Shown one piece after another: positions 9,518 to 16,925 of a DNA stretch of 64,000 nucleotides (its first letter is position 1; each line of letters starts with the position of its first letter). The stretch covers positions 7,342-71,341 of the forward strand of contig NZ_JALJZY010000012.1 in assembly GCF_024171525.1 (NCBI RefSeq), given 5' to 3'. The notes under the pieces are model-generated. The model was not told the origin of the DNA, searched no databases, and saw only the letters and a list, made by a program, of their open reading frames with translations. The stretch is from Neisseriaceae bacterium HSC-16F19 (GTDB lineage: Bacteria > Pseudomonadota > Gammaproteobacteria > Burkholderiales > Neisseriaceae). The translations under genes and the position numbers were made by a program.

Positions 9518-10015
9518 TTACGGCAAAGCTGCCTGAATTTCCTGTTGCAGCTTGTTTAAAAAACGGCCTTGGCGCACCAGGACGGCGGCGGCATCGTGTT
9601 GCCCGGCAGCGAAGGCGGCGCCCAGTTGCTGGTGCAGGCTGTCTTGGGCGGCGGCAATCTCGTTTTTCAGGGCCGTCAGCGCGTCGGCATCGCCGCGGCC
9701 GTCGTCCAAGGCTTCGCGCCATTCCATTTGCTGCATCAGAAATTCGGGGGCAAAGGCGGTGTGTTCGGGCGCATCGGCATCGATACCGTGTTCGCGCAAC
9801 AGATAGGCGGCACGGTCTATGGGGCTTTTGAGCACGCGGTAGGCTTCGTTGACGGTGGCCGCCAGCATCATCGCCTGTTTTTGTTCAAAGGCATTGGCGG
9901 CGGCAAATTTGTCCGGGTGGCACTGGGCGGCCAGAGTGCGGTAATGTTGCGTCAGTTGCGCTTCGTCCACATCAAAGCGGTCAGGCAGGCGGAAAAGGTC
10001 GAAATATTGGCTCAT
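9518..10015 (-). CDS. hscB: Fe-S assembly co-chaperone HscB
   Basis: A 165-residue J-type co-chaperone that delivers IscU to HscA. The N-terminal J-domain has the HPD tripeptide at residues 33-35, and the C-terminal helical IscU-binding domain follows (from about residue 85). Length is normal. It is transcribed divergently from arfA, the start codons 68 bp apart, and precedes hscA in the minus-strand cluster. Confidence 0.95.
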   Translation of the reverse strand: MSQYFDLFRLPDRFDVDEAQLTQHYRTLAAQCHPDKFAAANAFEQKQAMMLAATVNEAYRVLKSPIDRAAYLLREHGIDADAPEHTAFAPEFLMQQMEWREALDDGRGDADALTALKNEIAAAQDSLHQQLGAAFAAGQHDAAAVLVRQGRFLNKLQQEIQAALP

Positions 10016-10083
10016 GCGGCTTGTGCTGGGTTGGTATGGGGGCGTATGATGCCGCCGGTTTTTTAATAATCGAAGGAAATCAA

Positions 10084-10269
10084 ATGGCTGAAAAGATACA
10101 ACACAATAAAGGCACCATCCGCGACAATGCGGTTAAGGCGCTGGTCAAATCCAATGTGTTCCGCCACAAGGTGGAACGCCCCAAAAAAGGCAAGGGTAGC
10201 TACAACAGACAGGCTGCGAAAAAATGGCGGGACGGTAGTGATACTGTCCCGTTTTGTTTTGTGTCGTAG
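10084..10269 (+). CDS. arfA: Alternative ribosome-rescue factor A
   Basis: ArfA recruits release factor RF2 to ribosomes stalled on non-stop mRNAs, a backup to tmRNA. The 61-residue frame opens with MAEKIQHNKGTIRDNAVKAL, then a basic VFRHKVERPKKGKGSYNR segment. That KGKGSY core is the ArfA hallmark. A good site GAAGGAAA precedes the ATG. A strong intrinsic terminator (10228-10260) lies inside the frame ahead of the stop. Most transcripts would therefore lack a stop codon and yield a tagged and degraded product unless tmRNA fails, the known control logic for ArfA. Confidence 0.9.
   Translation: MAEKIQHNKGTIRDNAVKALVKSNVFRHKVERPKKGKGSYNRQAAKKWRDGSDTVPFCFVS
10228..10260 (+). terminator. Intrinsic terminator inside the arfA reading frame
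   Basis: CGGGACGGTA-GTGA-TACTGTCCCG forms a 10-bp stem (one G-T pair) with a GTGA loop, followed by TTTTGTTTT. It ends before the arfA stop codon at 10267-10269, so terminated mRNA is non-stop. Confidence 0.85.
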
Positions 10270-10510
10270 GTCGGATTCTTGAATCCGACATTACAACCGT
10301 AGGTCGGCTCTCCGAGCCGACTTTGTGTTTTGTGTGTCGGCTCGGAGAGCCGACCTACCTGGTTTGTATTTTCAGGCAGCCTGAAAACAGCGTGGGTGTC
10401 GTAGGTCGGATTCTTGAATCCGACATCTGCGCAACGATGCTGAGGTTTGGACATTTTGTCGGATACAAGTATCCGATCTACGCCTGCTTTGTGTTTCAGG
10501 CAGCCTGAAA
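10264..10510. repeat. Cluster of hairpin repeats after arfA
   Basis: Contains GTAGGTCGGATTCTTGAATC hairpins (about 10266 and 10400), a GTCGGCTC/GAGCCGAC pair (10303-10358), and a GTCGGATACAAGTATCCGAT unit (about 10459). Two palindromic DUS pairs (10370-10388, 10494-10511) are interspersed. The same units recur elsewhere in the window. Confidence 0.75.
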
Positions 10511-10538
10511 GCCGTGGGGGCACAAGCACCTGCCTGAC

Positions 10539-10859
10539 TTAAACGTGGAAGCTCTCGCCGCAGCCGCACTCGTCTTTCACATTCGGGTTTTGGAATTTAA
10601 ACCCTTCCTGCAAACCTTCTTTGGTGTAATCCAATTCGGTGCCGTCCAAGTACACATGGCTTTTCGGGTCCACCAGCACTTTGACACCATGGCCTTCAAA
10701 GACCAGGTCATCCGGGCCGACATCGTCGGCAAATTCAAGGGTGTAGGCCATGCCGGAACAGCCGCTGGTTTTGACGCCTAAGCGGATGCCCACGCCTTTG
10801 CCGCGCTTGCTGATAAAGTTTTGAATATGCGCGGCGGCTTTTTCGGTGAGGGTAATCAT
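10539..10859 (-). CDS. iscA: A-type Fe-S carrier IscA
   Basis: A 106-residue A-type carrier/scaffold for Fe-S clusters. The three conserved cysteines are present as C34 in TSGCSGMAY and C98/C100 in the terminal ECGCGESF, the IscA pattern. Downstream of iscU with two small genes between, on the same strand. ErpA is an alternative, but the C-terminus and context favour IscA. Confidence 0.93.
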   Translation of the reverse strand: MITLTEKAAAHIQNFISKRGKGVGIRLGVKTSGCSGMAYTLEFADDVGPDDLVFEGHGVKVLVDPKSHVYLDGTELDYTKEGLQEGFKFQNPNVKDECGCGESFHV

Positions 10860-10881
10860 CTCTGTCCTTCTGACTCAAGCC

Positions 10882-10956
10882 TAGGGTGGGCATGCTTACC
10901 CACTATGGGCTTTTAAAACAAATATTTAAGTGGTGGGCAGGTATGCCCACCCTACG
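10882..10956. repeat. Inverted GTGGGCAT repeat upstream of iscA
   Basis: AGGGTGGGCATGCTTACCC and GGGCAGGTATGCCCACCCTA face each other across about 35 bp. The same family occurs at 58045-58128 and 59829-59908. Confidence 0.65.
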
Positions 10957-11197
10957 ATTGTTGCTGTTTGGCCCAGTCTATCGCTGCCTGTATTGCCGCC
11001 CTGGCTTGCGGGCTGTTTTTCCAGCAGCTGCTGCCGGTTAGCGCCGCGCCTTGTGCCAGAATATCGGCGGCATCGGCTTCAGCCAGCGCCGCCACATCAT
11101 CCAGCCCCATTTGCTGCAAACGCTGCAACACGGTGGGACCTATGCCTTTAACGGCCAGCAGGGATTGGGTTTGGGCGGGGCTGAGGGGCATAATCAA
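10952..11197 (-). CDS. Small helix-hairpin-helix protein
   Basis: An 81-residue protein with a helix-hairpin-helix element (LLAVKGIGPTVLQRLQQMG, residues 13-31), a non-specific DNA-binding fold seen in repair and ComEA-type proteins. Role unknown. It lies between iscU and iscA with short gaps on the same strand, so it is probably co-transcribed. No signal peptide is seen. The extreme C-terminus overlaps a short repeat. Confidence 0.7.
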   Translation of the reverse strand: MIMPLSPAQTQSLLAVKGIGPTVLQRLQQMGLDDVAALAEADAADILAQGAALTGSSCWKNSPQARAAIQAAIDWAKQQQS

Positions 11198-11214
11198 TGT
11201 GTGTGTTTGGGTTG

Positions 11215-11481
11215 TTAGCGTAGCTGGCTGTCTTTACTGCCACGGCGGTTATAGGCTGCCTGAAACTGTTGCTGCTTGTCCAAAATCTCTTGGCAGGCTA
11301 CGCACAGCTGCACGCCGGGCAGGGCTTGGCGGCGGGCTTCGGGTATGGTGTCGCCGCATTCGGCGCATTCATGCGCACTGTCGCCGCTGGGCAGATGCTG
11401 GCGTACAAAAGCCAAAGCATCATCCAGCGAAGCATCGATTTGCGCCTGCTCGGCGCCGTCCGGAGCCCAACCGCCTGCCAT
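11215..11481 (-). CDS. DksA/TraR-family C4 zinc-finger protein, YbiI-like
   Basis: An 88-residue protein with two CxxC pairs (ECAECG and CVACQ) forming the DksA/TraR zinc finger. The ending YNRRGSKDSQLR is nearly identical to E. coli YbiI as I remember it. It lacks the long coiled coil of true DksA, so an RNA-polymerase secondary-channel role is uncertain. It starts 15 bp after iscU and is likely in the same transcript. Confidence 0.85.
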   Translation of the reverse strand: MAGGWAPDGAEQAQIDASLDDALAFVRQHLPSGDSAHECAECGDTIPEARRQALPGVQLCVACQEILDKQQQFQAAYNRRGSKDSQLR

Positions 11482-11495
11482 ATCGGTGTGCCTAT

Positions 11496-11879
11496 TTATT
11501 CGCCATGCTTTTTCTTGTAATCGGCCACGGCCGCCTTGATGGCGTCTTCGGCCAAGATGGAGCAGTGGACTTTCACCGGCGGCAATTCCAGCTCTTCGGC
11601 GATTTCGCTGTTTTTAATCGCCAGCGCTTCGTCCAGGCTCTTGCCTTTGACCCATTCGGTAATCAGGCTGGAAGAGGCGATGGCCGAGCCGCAGCCGTAG
11701 GTTTTGAATTTGGCGTCTTCAATCACACCGGCTTCGTTGACCTTGATTTGCAGCTTCATCACATCGCCGCAGGCCGGTGCACCGACCATGCCGGTGCCGA
11801 CGGATTCGTCGCCTTTGTCGAAGGAGCCGACATTGCGGGGGTTTTCGTAGTGGTCAATCACTTTGTCGCTATAAGCCAT
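11496..11879 (-). CDS. iscU: Fe-S cluster scaffold IscU
   Basis: The 127-residue scaffold on which IscS builds [2Fe-2S] clusters. Cluster-binding cysteines C37, C62 and C105 are present with the family contexts GAPACGD, YGCGSA and VHCSIL. The HscA recognition motif is LPPVK (98-102). In most genomes iscU follows iscS directly; here five unrelated minus-strand genes and about 2.8 kb separate them, so iscU may have its own promoter. Confidence 0.97.
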   Translation of the reverse strand: MAYSDKVIDHYENPRNVGSFDKGDESVGTGMVGAPACGDVMKLQIKVNEAGVIEDAKFKTYGCGSAIASSSLITEWVKGKSLDEALAIKNSEIAEELELPPVKVHCSILAEDAIKAAVADYKKKHGE

Positions 11880-11965
11880 GATGGTTATCCTTTTTAATGG
11901 GTATGTGGTTTGCAGTTTTCAGGCTGCCTGAAATGTGGGTTTAAAGTATGGGGGTGGCTTTTGAC

Positions 11966-12367
11966 CTAGACTGCTTCGGTCCAGTCTTCCCATTTCAAAT
12001 CTTGGATATGCCGAAAAGCAGCATCATTGCTGACCAAAACGGCATCGGCAGCCACGGCATGGGCGGCAATCAGCATATCCAAAGCGGCCAGGCTCTTACC
12101 GCTTTGTTCGGCTTGTGCTTTCAGCCTGCCGTAGGTTTGTGCGGCTTCTTCATCGAAGGGCAGTATCTGCACCCGTAATAACAGTTCATGCACCGCCCGC
12201 TGCAATTTCACTGCCTGCGGTTTTTTGGCCAAACCATACATCATCTCGGCATGGGTGATGGCCGAGATAAACAGTGCCGACATCGGTACGCTTTGCAGCC
12301 GGTTCATCACCTGCGGGTGTTGTCGCAGCAAATGGCTGATGATATTGGTGTCCAGCAGGTATATCAC
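11966..12367 (-). CDS. vapC: VapC-like PIN-domain toxin
   Basis: A 133-residue PIN-domain ribonuclease, the toxin of a type II toxin-antitoxin pair. Acidic active-site residues are visible as D6 (YLLDTNIISHLLR), E41 (HAEMMYGL), the aspartate in AALDMLIAAHA and the late SNDAAF. It is separated from the upstream antitoxin gene by two bases, the usual coupling. Both sit inside the interrupted isc locus. Confidence 0.9.
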   Translation of the reverse strand: MIYLLDTNIISHLLRQHPQVMNRLQSVPMSALFISAITHAEMMYGLAKKPQAVKLQRAVHELLLRVQILPFDEEAAQTYGRLKAQAEQSGKSLAALDMLIAAHAVAADAVLVSNDAAFRHIQDLKWEDWTEAV

Positions 12368-12369
12368 GG

Positions 12370-12615
12370 CTATTCCTGCCAGTCGGCAAAGGGATCGCGT
12401 TCTTGTGTTGCGGTGTCGCGCAGCAAAACATCATCTTCACCCAAGGCTGCTGCCGCTGCGATAAAGCCCTGCCAGTCGTGGGGGCGCTGTGACAGGATGA
12501 CGTCACCGGTGGCTTCATCACGGCGGATATACACTTCGTCACCGCTGAAACGGAACGCTGCCGGTAAACGCACAGCCTGGCTGCGGCCGTTCTGAAATAA
12601 TTTGGCAGTTTGCAT
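12370..12615 (-). CDS. vapB: VapB-like antitoxin
   Basis: An 81-residue antitoxin with an N-terminal AbrB/SpoVT swapped-hairpin DNA-binding domain (KLFQNGRSQAVRLPAAFRF). The C-terminal acidic tail should occupy the VapC groove (RDTATQERDPFADW). It is the first gene of the pair and normally autorepresses it. Only this complete toxin-antitoxin pair was found in the window. Confidence 0.9.
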   Translation of the reverse strand: MQTAKLFQNGRSQAVRLPAAFRFSGDEVYIRRDEATGDVILSQRPHDWQGFIAAAAALGEDDVLLRDTATQERDPFADWQE

Positions 12616-12755
12616 GACTTACTCCTTCAATAAAGCGGGGATGATGCAGTGTAGTCAAACAAATGGTATTTATCAAGGTATATATCAATTGTGGCGCTTG
12701 TGCTAAAAATACGCGCTTAGTCCCGGTAAGCTGTTTTACATACTCCGTAAATACC

Positions 12756-13580
12756 TTATTTATTCAATTGCTTAATCCAAGGCTGTTTTTTCACCGGCAG
12801 GCGGGCTTGGAATTCTTCCGTTTCCGCTGCGACGGGCGGGGGCAAATCCGCCGGCCATGAGTGCAGGCAATCCTGCTCCAGTTGGCGCTGCATTTCCGCG
12901 CTTATCGGCTGGGGTGCGCCGAAATCGATGTCGGTCATCTGCAAACGGCCCTGCCGGAACTCGGCCGTCATCGGTGCTTGGCGCAGTAGCGCGCCAGGTT
13001 CCAATGCCAGCCACAGATAAGGCTGCGTGCCGCTGTCGAAGCGGCTGATGCGGTAGCCGTCTGTTGTGTCGCCGTAGGCCAAAAACACATGGCGTGCATC
13101 GTGCGGCAGATCCAGTTCAAATACATCGCCTATGTTTGGGCGGTAATCGGCCGCAAACAGCGGTGCCAGATTGTCCGGTGTCTGCGGACGGCTGCTCCAG
13201 CCGAACAACACTTGGTTGTTACCAAGGTTGGCAAACGATTCGCCGCTGATGCTCAGTCGTCGTGCCGCAGGTTTGGGCCGGTCGGCGGACGGGTCGGTGG
13301 CGGTCGTCATCAGCACAAAGAGGCCGGGATGGCGCGCTTGCGGTTGCAGGGTGATGCGGTAGCCCTGATCCACCGCCGTGCTTTCCCAGCGTCCGCTGAA
13401 AGCCAAAAGCATGGGCGCGGTGTGCAGGCGATGGCAAAAACGCTGGTCGGGCAGCAAATACACTTCCGTGATCATATGCGTATGCACATCGCGGTAAAAA
13501 CCGACAAAGGGCAGTTCGGCAGCATATACGCCGGTGCCAAACAAGGTGCCGAGCAGCAGTGTGGTCAGGGTTTTGTTCAT
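12756..13580 (-). CDS. Exported hypothetical protein
   Basis: A 274-residue protein of unknown function. With the start at 13580 (MNKTLTTLLLGTLFGTGVYA) there is a clear Sec signal peptide, cleaved near GVYA-AE, so the protein is probably periplasmic. The 26 in-frame residues upstream run through a DUS pair and are unlikely to be translated. It has no membrane segments after the signal and ends QPWIKQLNK. Part of the insert between iscS and iscU. Confidence 0.7.
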   Translation of the reverse strand: MNKTLTTLLLGTLFGTGVYAAELPFVGFYRDVHTHMITEVYLLPDQRFCHRLHTAPMLLAFSGRWESTAVDQGYRITLQPQARHPGLFVLMTTATDPSADRPKPAARRLSISGESFANLGNNQVLFGWSSRPQTPDNLAPLFAADYRPNIGDVFELDLPHDARHVFLAYGDTTDGYRISRFDSGTQPYLWLALEPGALLRQAPMTAEFRQGRLQMTDIDFGAPQPISAEMQRQLEQDCLHSWPADLPPPVAAETEEFQARLPVKKQPWIKQLNK

Positions 13581-13614
13581 GGTTGATACCGTTTTCAGGC
13601 AGCCTGAAACCGTA

Positions 13615-13830
13615 CTATTGATCCCACTGAATCTGCGGTTTTTTGTGCCGACGTGCACAATCTTGCAAAAACGAATTAATCAAAGCCTGATAGGGGATGC
13701 CGGTTTCTTGAGCCAGATTTTGAAAATAAGCCAAGCTGTCGTCATCCAAGCCGACTATGGGTACGCTTTTTTTCAATTGCGCCGCATAGGGGTTTTTAAC
13801 GGCTTGGCTGAAATCATATTCAGGTTTCAT
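13615..13830 (-). CDS. Orphan BrnA/CopG-like antitoxin
   Basis: A 71-residue protein resembling BrnA-type or ribbon-helix-helix antitoxins: a short charged N-terminus, NPYAAQLKKSVPIVGLDDDSLAYFQ, then GIPYQALINSFLQDCA. That last segment is typical of antitoxins paired with RelE/BrnT-like toxins. No toxin frame lies next to it, so it may be a solitary remnant or act elsewhere. Adjacent genes are an exported protein and an AT-rich lipoprotein. Confidence 0.65.
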   Translation of the reverse strand: MKPEYDFSQAVKNPYAAQLKKSVPIVGLDDDSLAYFQNLAQETGIPYQALINSFLQDCARRHKKPQIQWDQ

Positions 13831-13920
13831 GGTGTATAGCTTAGTGTCACAGTTCCTAGATTGGATGTGAACGGGTCTATTGGGCTTAATCCAGTCTTCG
13901 CTTGTCGGCTTACTTACATT

Positions 13921-14538
13921 TTAAAAATGTTCCCATTTCAATCCTTTAGTATTGAATTTAAATTGATGATAGCCATTTTGAAAAAATGGTATCTCAATCA
14001 TCATTGATTCAGAATTTTTTAATTTCATTGACAATAAATTGCGCGTTTTGCTATCCGCAACAAAAATTGCATCACCTTGTTTGGTGGAAAACTCAGCATT
14101 AACCATCGGTATTTCTTCTATAGGGGCATCATCAAACTTGATTGGTACTGTGCAACCCCTATGTCCACAATGCAACTGTCCATTTGGTATGCTAAAAAAT
14201 ATATCGTTACCATTTTTTGGGGAGTCTCTTAATATAAGGGTGAGCTTTGTACCTCCATTGTATGGAAACGGTAGATAAATAGTATTTTCTGACTCTAAAA
14301 ATGCTGTATATAAAGTTTCATCACGCATTTCATCTTTAGATATGGAATAGTTCCATTGTGGTCTTCTTTCTTCGATATTGATATTGTCAATATCTTCTGT
14401 GGTGTCAGTATCCATTTGTTCTTCATTCAGTGACGAGGATGTTTGTACATCTTCTGAAATAGGAGCAGAATTATTATGGTTTTCAGCTGTACATGAAGTT
14501 AGTAAAAATAAGCTTAATAAAGTATATAAGTATCTCAT
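13921..14538 (-). CDS. AT-rich hypothetical lipoprotein
   Basis: A 205-residue protein with a lipoprotein signal (MRYLYTLLSLFLLTSC; lipobox cysteine at residue 16). An acidic, serine/threonine-rich linker and a probable beta-rich domain with a CGHRGC motif follow. No family recognised. The gene and its flanks (about 13850-14640) are much richer in A+T than the surrounding isc genes, a sign of lateral acquisition. Confidence 0.7.
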   Translation of the reverse strand: MRYLYTLLSLFLLTSCTAENHNNSAPISEDVQTSSSLNEEQMDTDTTEDIDNINIEERRPQWNYSISKDEMRDETLYTAFLESENTIYLPFPYNGGTKLTLILRDSPKNGNDIFFSIPNGQLHCGHRGCTVPIKFDDAPIEEIPMVNAEFSTKQGDAIFVADSKTRNLLSMKLKNSESMMIEIPFFQNGYHQFKFNTKGLKWEHF

Positions 14539-14659
14539 TTATGTACCTATGTATATTATTTTTAGTATAAGAATTTCAATTTTTAATCACGATAGTATGA
14601 TTTTGGCCCCAAGTACACTACCTACGCTTTTCAGGTAGCCCGTTGTGTCTGTTACAACC

Positions 14660-15874
14660 TTAATGTGCCGCCCATTCCACCGTATTCAAGTCTATGCCTT
14701 CCTGGAACATCTCCCACAAGGGCGAGAGTTCGCGCAGTTTGCCGATTTTGGATTTGATCAGCTCGGCGGCAAAGCGCACTTCTTCTTCGGTGGTCATGCG
14801 GCCGAAGGTGATGCGCAGGGAGGAATGGGCCAGCTCGTCGTTGCGGCCCAGGGCGCGCAGCACATAGCTGGGTTCGAGGCTGGCGGAGGTGCAGGCGGAG
14901 CCGCTGGAGACGGCCAGTTCTTTCACCGCCATAATCAGGCTCTCGCCTTCGACAAAGTTGAAGCTGACATTAAGGTTGGTGGCCACGCGGTGTTCGAGGT
15001 CGCCGTTGATATACACTTCTTCAATACCTTCAATGCCTTTGAGGAAGATTTCGCGCAGTTTCAGGGCGTGGGTCATGTCTTGCTGCAATTCTTCGCGGGC
15101 AATGCGGCAGGCTTCGCCCAAGCCCACGATTTGGTGGGTGGGCAGGGTGCCGCTGCGGAAACCGCGTTCATGGCCGCCGCCGTGCATTTGCGCTTCCAGG
15201 CGCACACGCGGTTTGCGGCGTACATAAAGCGCGCCTATGCCTTTGGGGCCGTAGATTTTGTGGCCGGAAATGGACAGCAAATCCACTTGGGCTGCTTCCA
15301 CGTCCACCGGGGTTTTGCCGCAGGCTTGCGCCGCATCGACGTGGAAAATGATTTTGCGTTCGCGACAGATGGCGCCGATGGCGGGAATATCCTGAATCAC
15401 GCCGATTTCGTTATTGACCCACATCACCGAAACCAAAATGGTGTCGTCGCGGATGGCGGCTTTCAGTTCTTCCAAATCAATCAGGCCGTTTTCCTGCACG
15501 CCCAGATACGTCACTTCAAAACCCTGGCGTTCCAGTTCGCGCATGGTGTCGAGCACGGCTTTGTGCTCGGTTCTCACGGTAATCAGATGTTTGCCGCGGG
15601 TTTTGTAAAACTGCGCCGCGCCTTTGATGGCGAGGTTGTTGGATTCGGTGGCGCCGCTGGTAAACACGATTTCCTTGCTGTCGGCATTGATTAATGCGGC
15701 AATGTTTTGGCGCGCTTCTTCCACCGCTTCTTCCGCGGTCCAGCCGAAGCTGTGGCTGTTGGAGGCGGGGTTGCCGAAGATTTCGGTGAGGTAGGGAATC
15801 ATTTTTTCGGCCACGCGCGGGTCAACCGGGGTGGTGGCGGCGTAATCGAGGTAGATGGGGGTGCGGATACTCAT
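14660..15874 (-). CDS. iscS: Cysteine desulfurase IscS
   Basis: PLP-dependent desulfurase that takes sulfur from cysteine for Fe-S clusters and tRNA thiolation. The 404-residue length is the family norm. The PLP lysine is in SGHKIYGPKG, and the active-site cysteine in SSGSACTSASLEPS (about residue 328) is on the flexible loop. Transcribed 36 bp after iscR, so the two likely form an operon. The downstream ISC genes resume only after a 2.8-kb insert. Confidence 0.97.
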   Translation of the reverse strand: MSIRTPIYLDYAATTPVDPRVAEKMIPYLTEIFGNPASNSHSFGWTAEEAVEEARQNIAALINADSKEIVFTSGATESNNLAIKGAAQFYKTRGKHLITVRTEHKAVLDTMRELERQGFEVTYLGVQENGLIDLEELKAAIRDDTILVSVMWVNNEIGVIQDIPAIGAICRERKIIFHVDAAQACGKTPVDVEAAQVDLLSISGHKIYGPKGIGALYVRRKPRVRLEAQMHGGGHERGFRSGTLPTHQIVGLGEACRIAREELQQDMTHALKLREIFLKGIEGIEEVYINGDLEHRVATNLNVSFNFVEGESLIMAVKELAVSSGSACTSASLEPSYVLRALGRNDELAHSSLRITFGRMTTEEEVRFAAELIKSKIGKLRELSPLWEMFQEGIDLNTVEWAAH

Positions 15875-15910
15875 GGTTTTTAGTCTCGGTGGTTTGTGTT
15901 TGGATGTGGT

Positions 15911-16366
15911 TTAAGAATGCAGCGGGTGGCTGAAATGCACGGTGGTGCAGCCGTTTTGTTTGGCCCGGTGTTCGTCGAGCACGCAATGGAGGCTGATGCG
16001 GCTCAAATAATCGTCTATGGTGCGGTTGAGGTTTTCCCACAAATCATGGGTGAGGCAGGGATTGCCGTCCTGGCAGTTGGCGGCGCCGCCGCACTGGGTG
16101 GCGTCCAAGGTGTCGTCGGCGGCGGCAATCACTTCGGCGATATTGATGTCGGCGGCGGCGCGGCTCAAAACATAACCACCGCCGGGGCCGCGTATGCTTT
16201 CCACCAGTCCGGCACGGCGCAATTTGCCGAACAGCTGTTCCAAGTAAGAGAGGGAAATCTGCTGGCGCTCGCTGATGGCGTTGAGGCTGACCGGGCCGCT
16301 GTCGGCATGCATGGCCAAGTCCAGCATGGCGGTCACGGCAAAGCGGCCTTTGGTGGTTAATCGCAT
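15911..16366 (-). CDS. iscR: Rrf2-family Fe-S sensor regulator IscR
   Basis: A 151-residue winged-helix repressor that senses Fe-S status. Cluster ligands C92, C98, C104 and H107 are exactly placed, and the N-terminus MRLTTKGRFAVTAMLDLA is typical. I chose 16366 as the start because GAGGAATCCCGCC lies just upstream. The open frame continues upstream only because a Correia-like repeat (16381-16482) happens to be open. That repeat abuts the start region, so it likely contributes the promoter or leader. Confidence 0.97.
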   Translation of the reverse strand: MRLTTKGRFAVTAMLDLAMHADSGPVSLNAISERQQISLSYLEQLFGKLRRAGLVESIRGPGGGYVLSRAAADINIAEVIAAADDTLDATQCGGAANCQDGNPCLTHDLWENLNRTIDDYLSRISLHCVLDEHRAKQNGCTTVHFSHPLHS

Positions 16367-16380
16367 CGGCGGGATTCCTC

Positions 16381-16482
16381 TAGTCGAATAAAATAAGAAT
16401 GAGACAAGGCAGCAAGCCGCAGACAGTACAAATAGTACGGCAAGGCGCAGCAACACCGTATCATTCTTATTTTAAATGACTA
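16381..16482. mobile_element. Correia-like repeat (short form) upstream of iscR
   Basis: A 102-bp element running from TAGTCGAATAAAATAAGAAT to ATTCTTATTTTAAATGACTA. Its core (GCCGCAGACAGTACAAATAG, TACGGCAAGGCGCAGCAAC) matches neisserial Correia repeats as I remember them, but the terminal repeats differ. It ends 14 bp before the iscR start codon. Confidence 0.8.
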
Positions 16483-16687
16483 CTCAAACAAGACGGGTGC
16501 GCTTGTTTTATGAACAAGCGCAGTCCCGACATACACCGCCCGACCGGAAGCCGGGCATACTCAATGGGCGGCATTGTGCAATATCCGAGTATTTTAGTCA
16601 AGTATATTTGCTGCAAAGCGGCAAGCAGCAAACCCCATCTTTTTTGGCTGCGGCTCTTGAAAGAAATCCGATTTTCAGGCAGCCTTT

Positions 16688-16849
16688 AGGGCGAACTGAC
16701 CATTCGTTCACGGCTGCTTTTTTGTCAAAAATCGCCCGTTTCTGCGTTGAAAATGCTCGCAAGGTGTACAACCTTGCTGTGCTTTTCGCCTTGAAACAAA
16801 CGTTTTCGCCTAAAAAATCAGCTACGCGCCCAAATGGTCAGTTCGCCCT
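16688..16849. repeat. 162-bp element with 17-bp perfect inverted termini
   Basis: AGGGCGAACTGACCATT (16688-16704) and its exact complement (16833-16849) bound a segment containing a 7-bp hairpin GCAAGGT-GTACA-ACCTTGC. It makes up much of the 443-bp gap between the Correia element and glcB. No coding function is supported; the open frame upstream of glcB is incidental. Confidence 0.65.
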
Positions 16850-16925
16850 GGCATTTCGCAGCGCAACAAGAGTGGTTGGGCTGTTTTTATCAGAACAAGA
16901 GCTTTTTTTAATAGTGAGGAACCGC

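Noticed and set aside
16476..16925. Open frame upstream of glcB that would extend malate synthase by 150 residues
   Set aside because: It runs through a Correia-like end and the 162-bp inverted-repeat element; the ATG at 16926 has a ribosome site and gives the normal family length and N-terminus.
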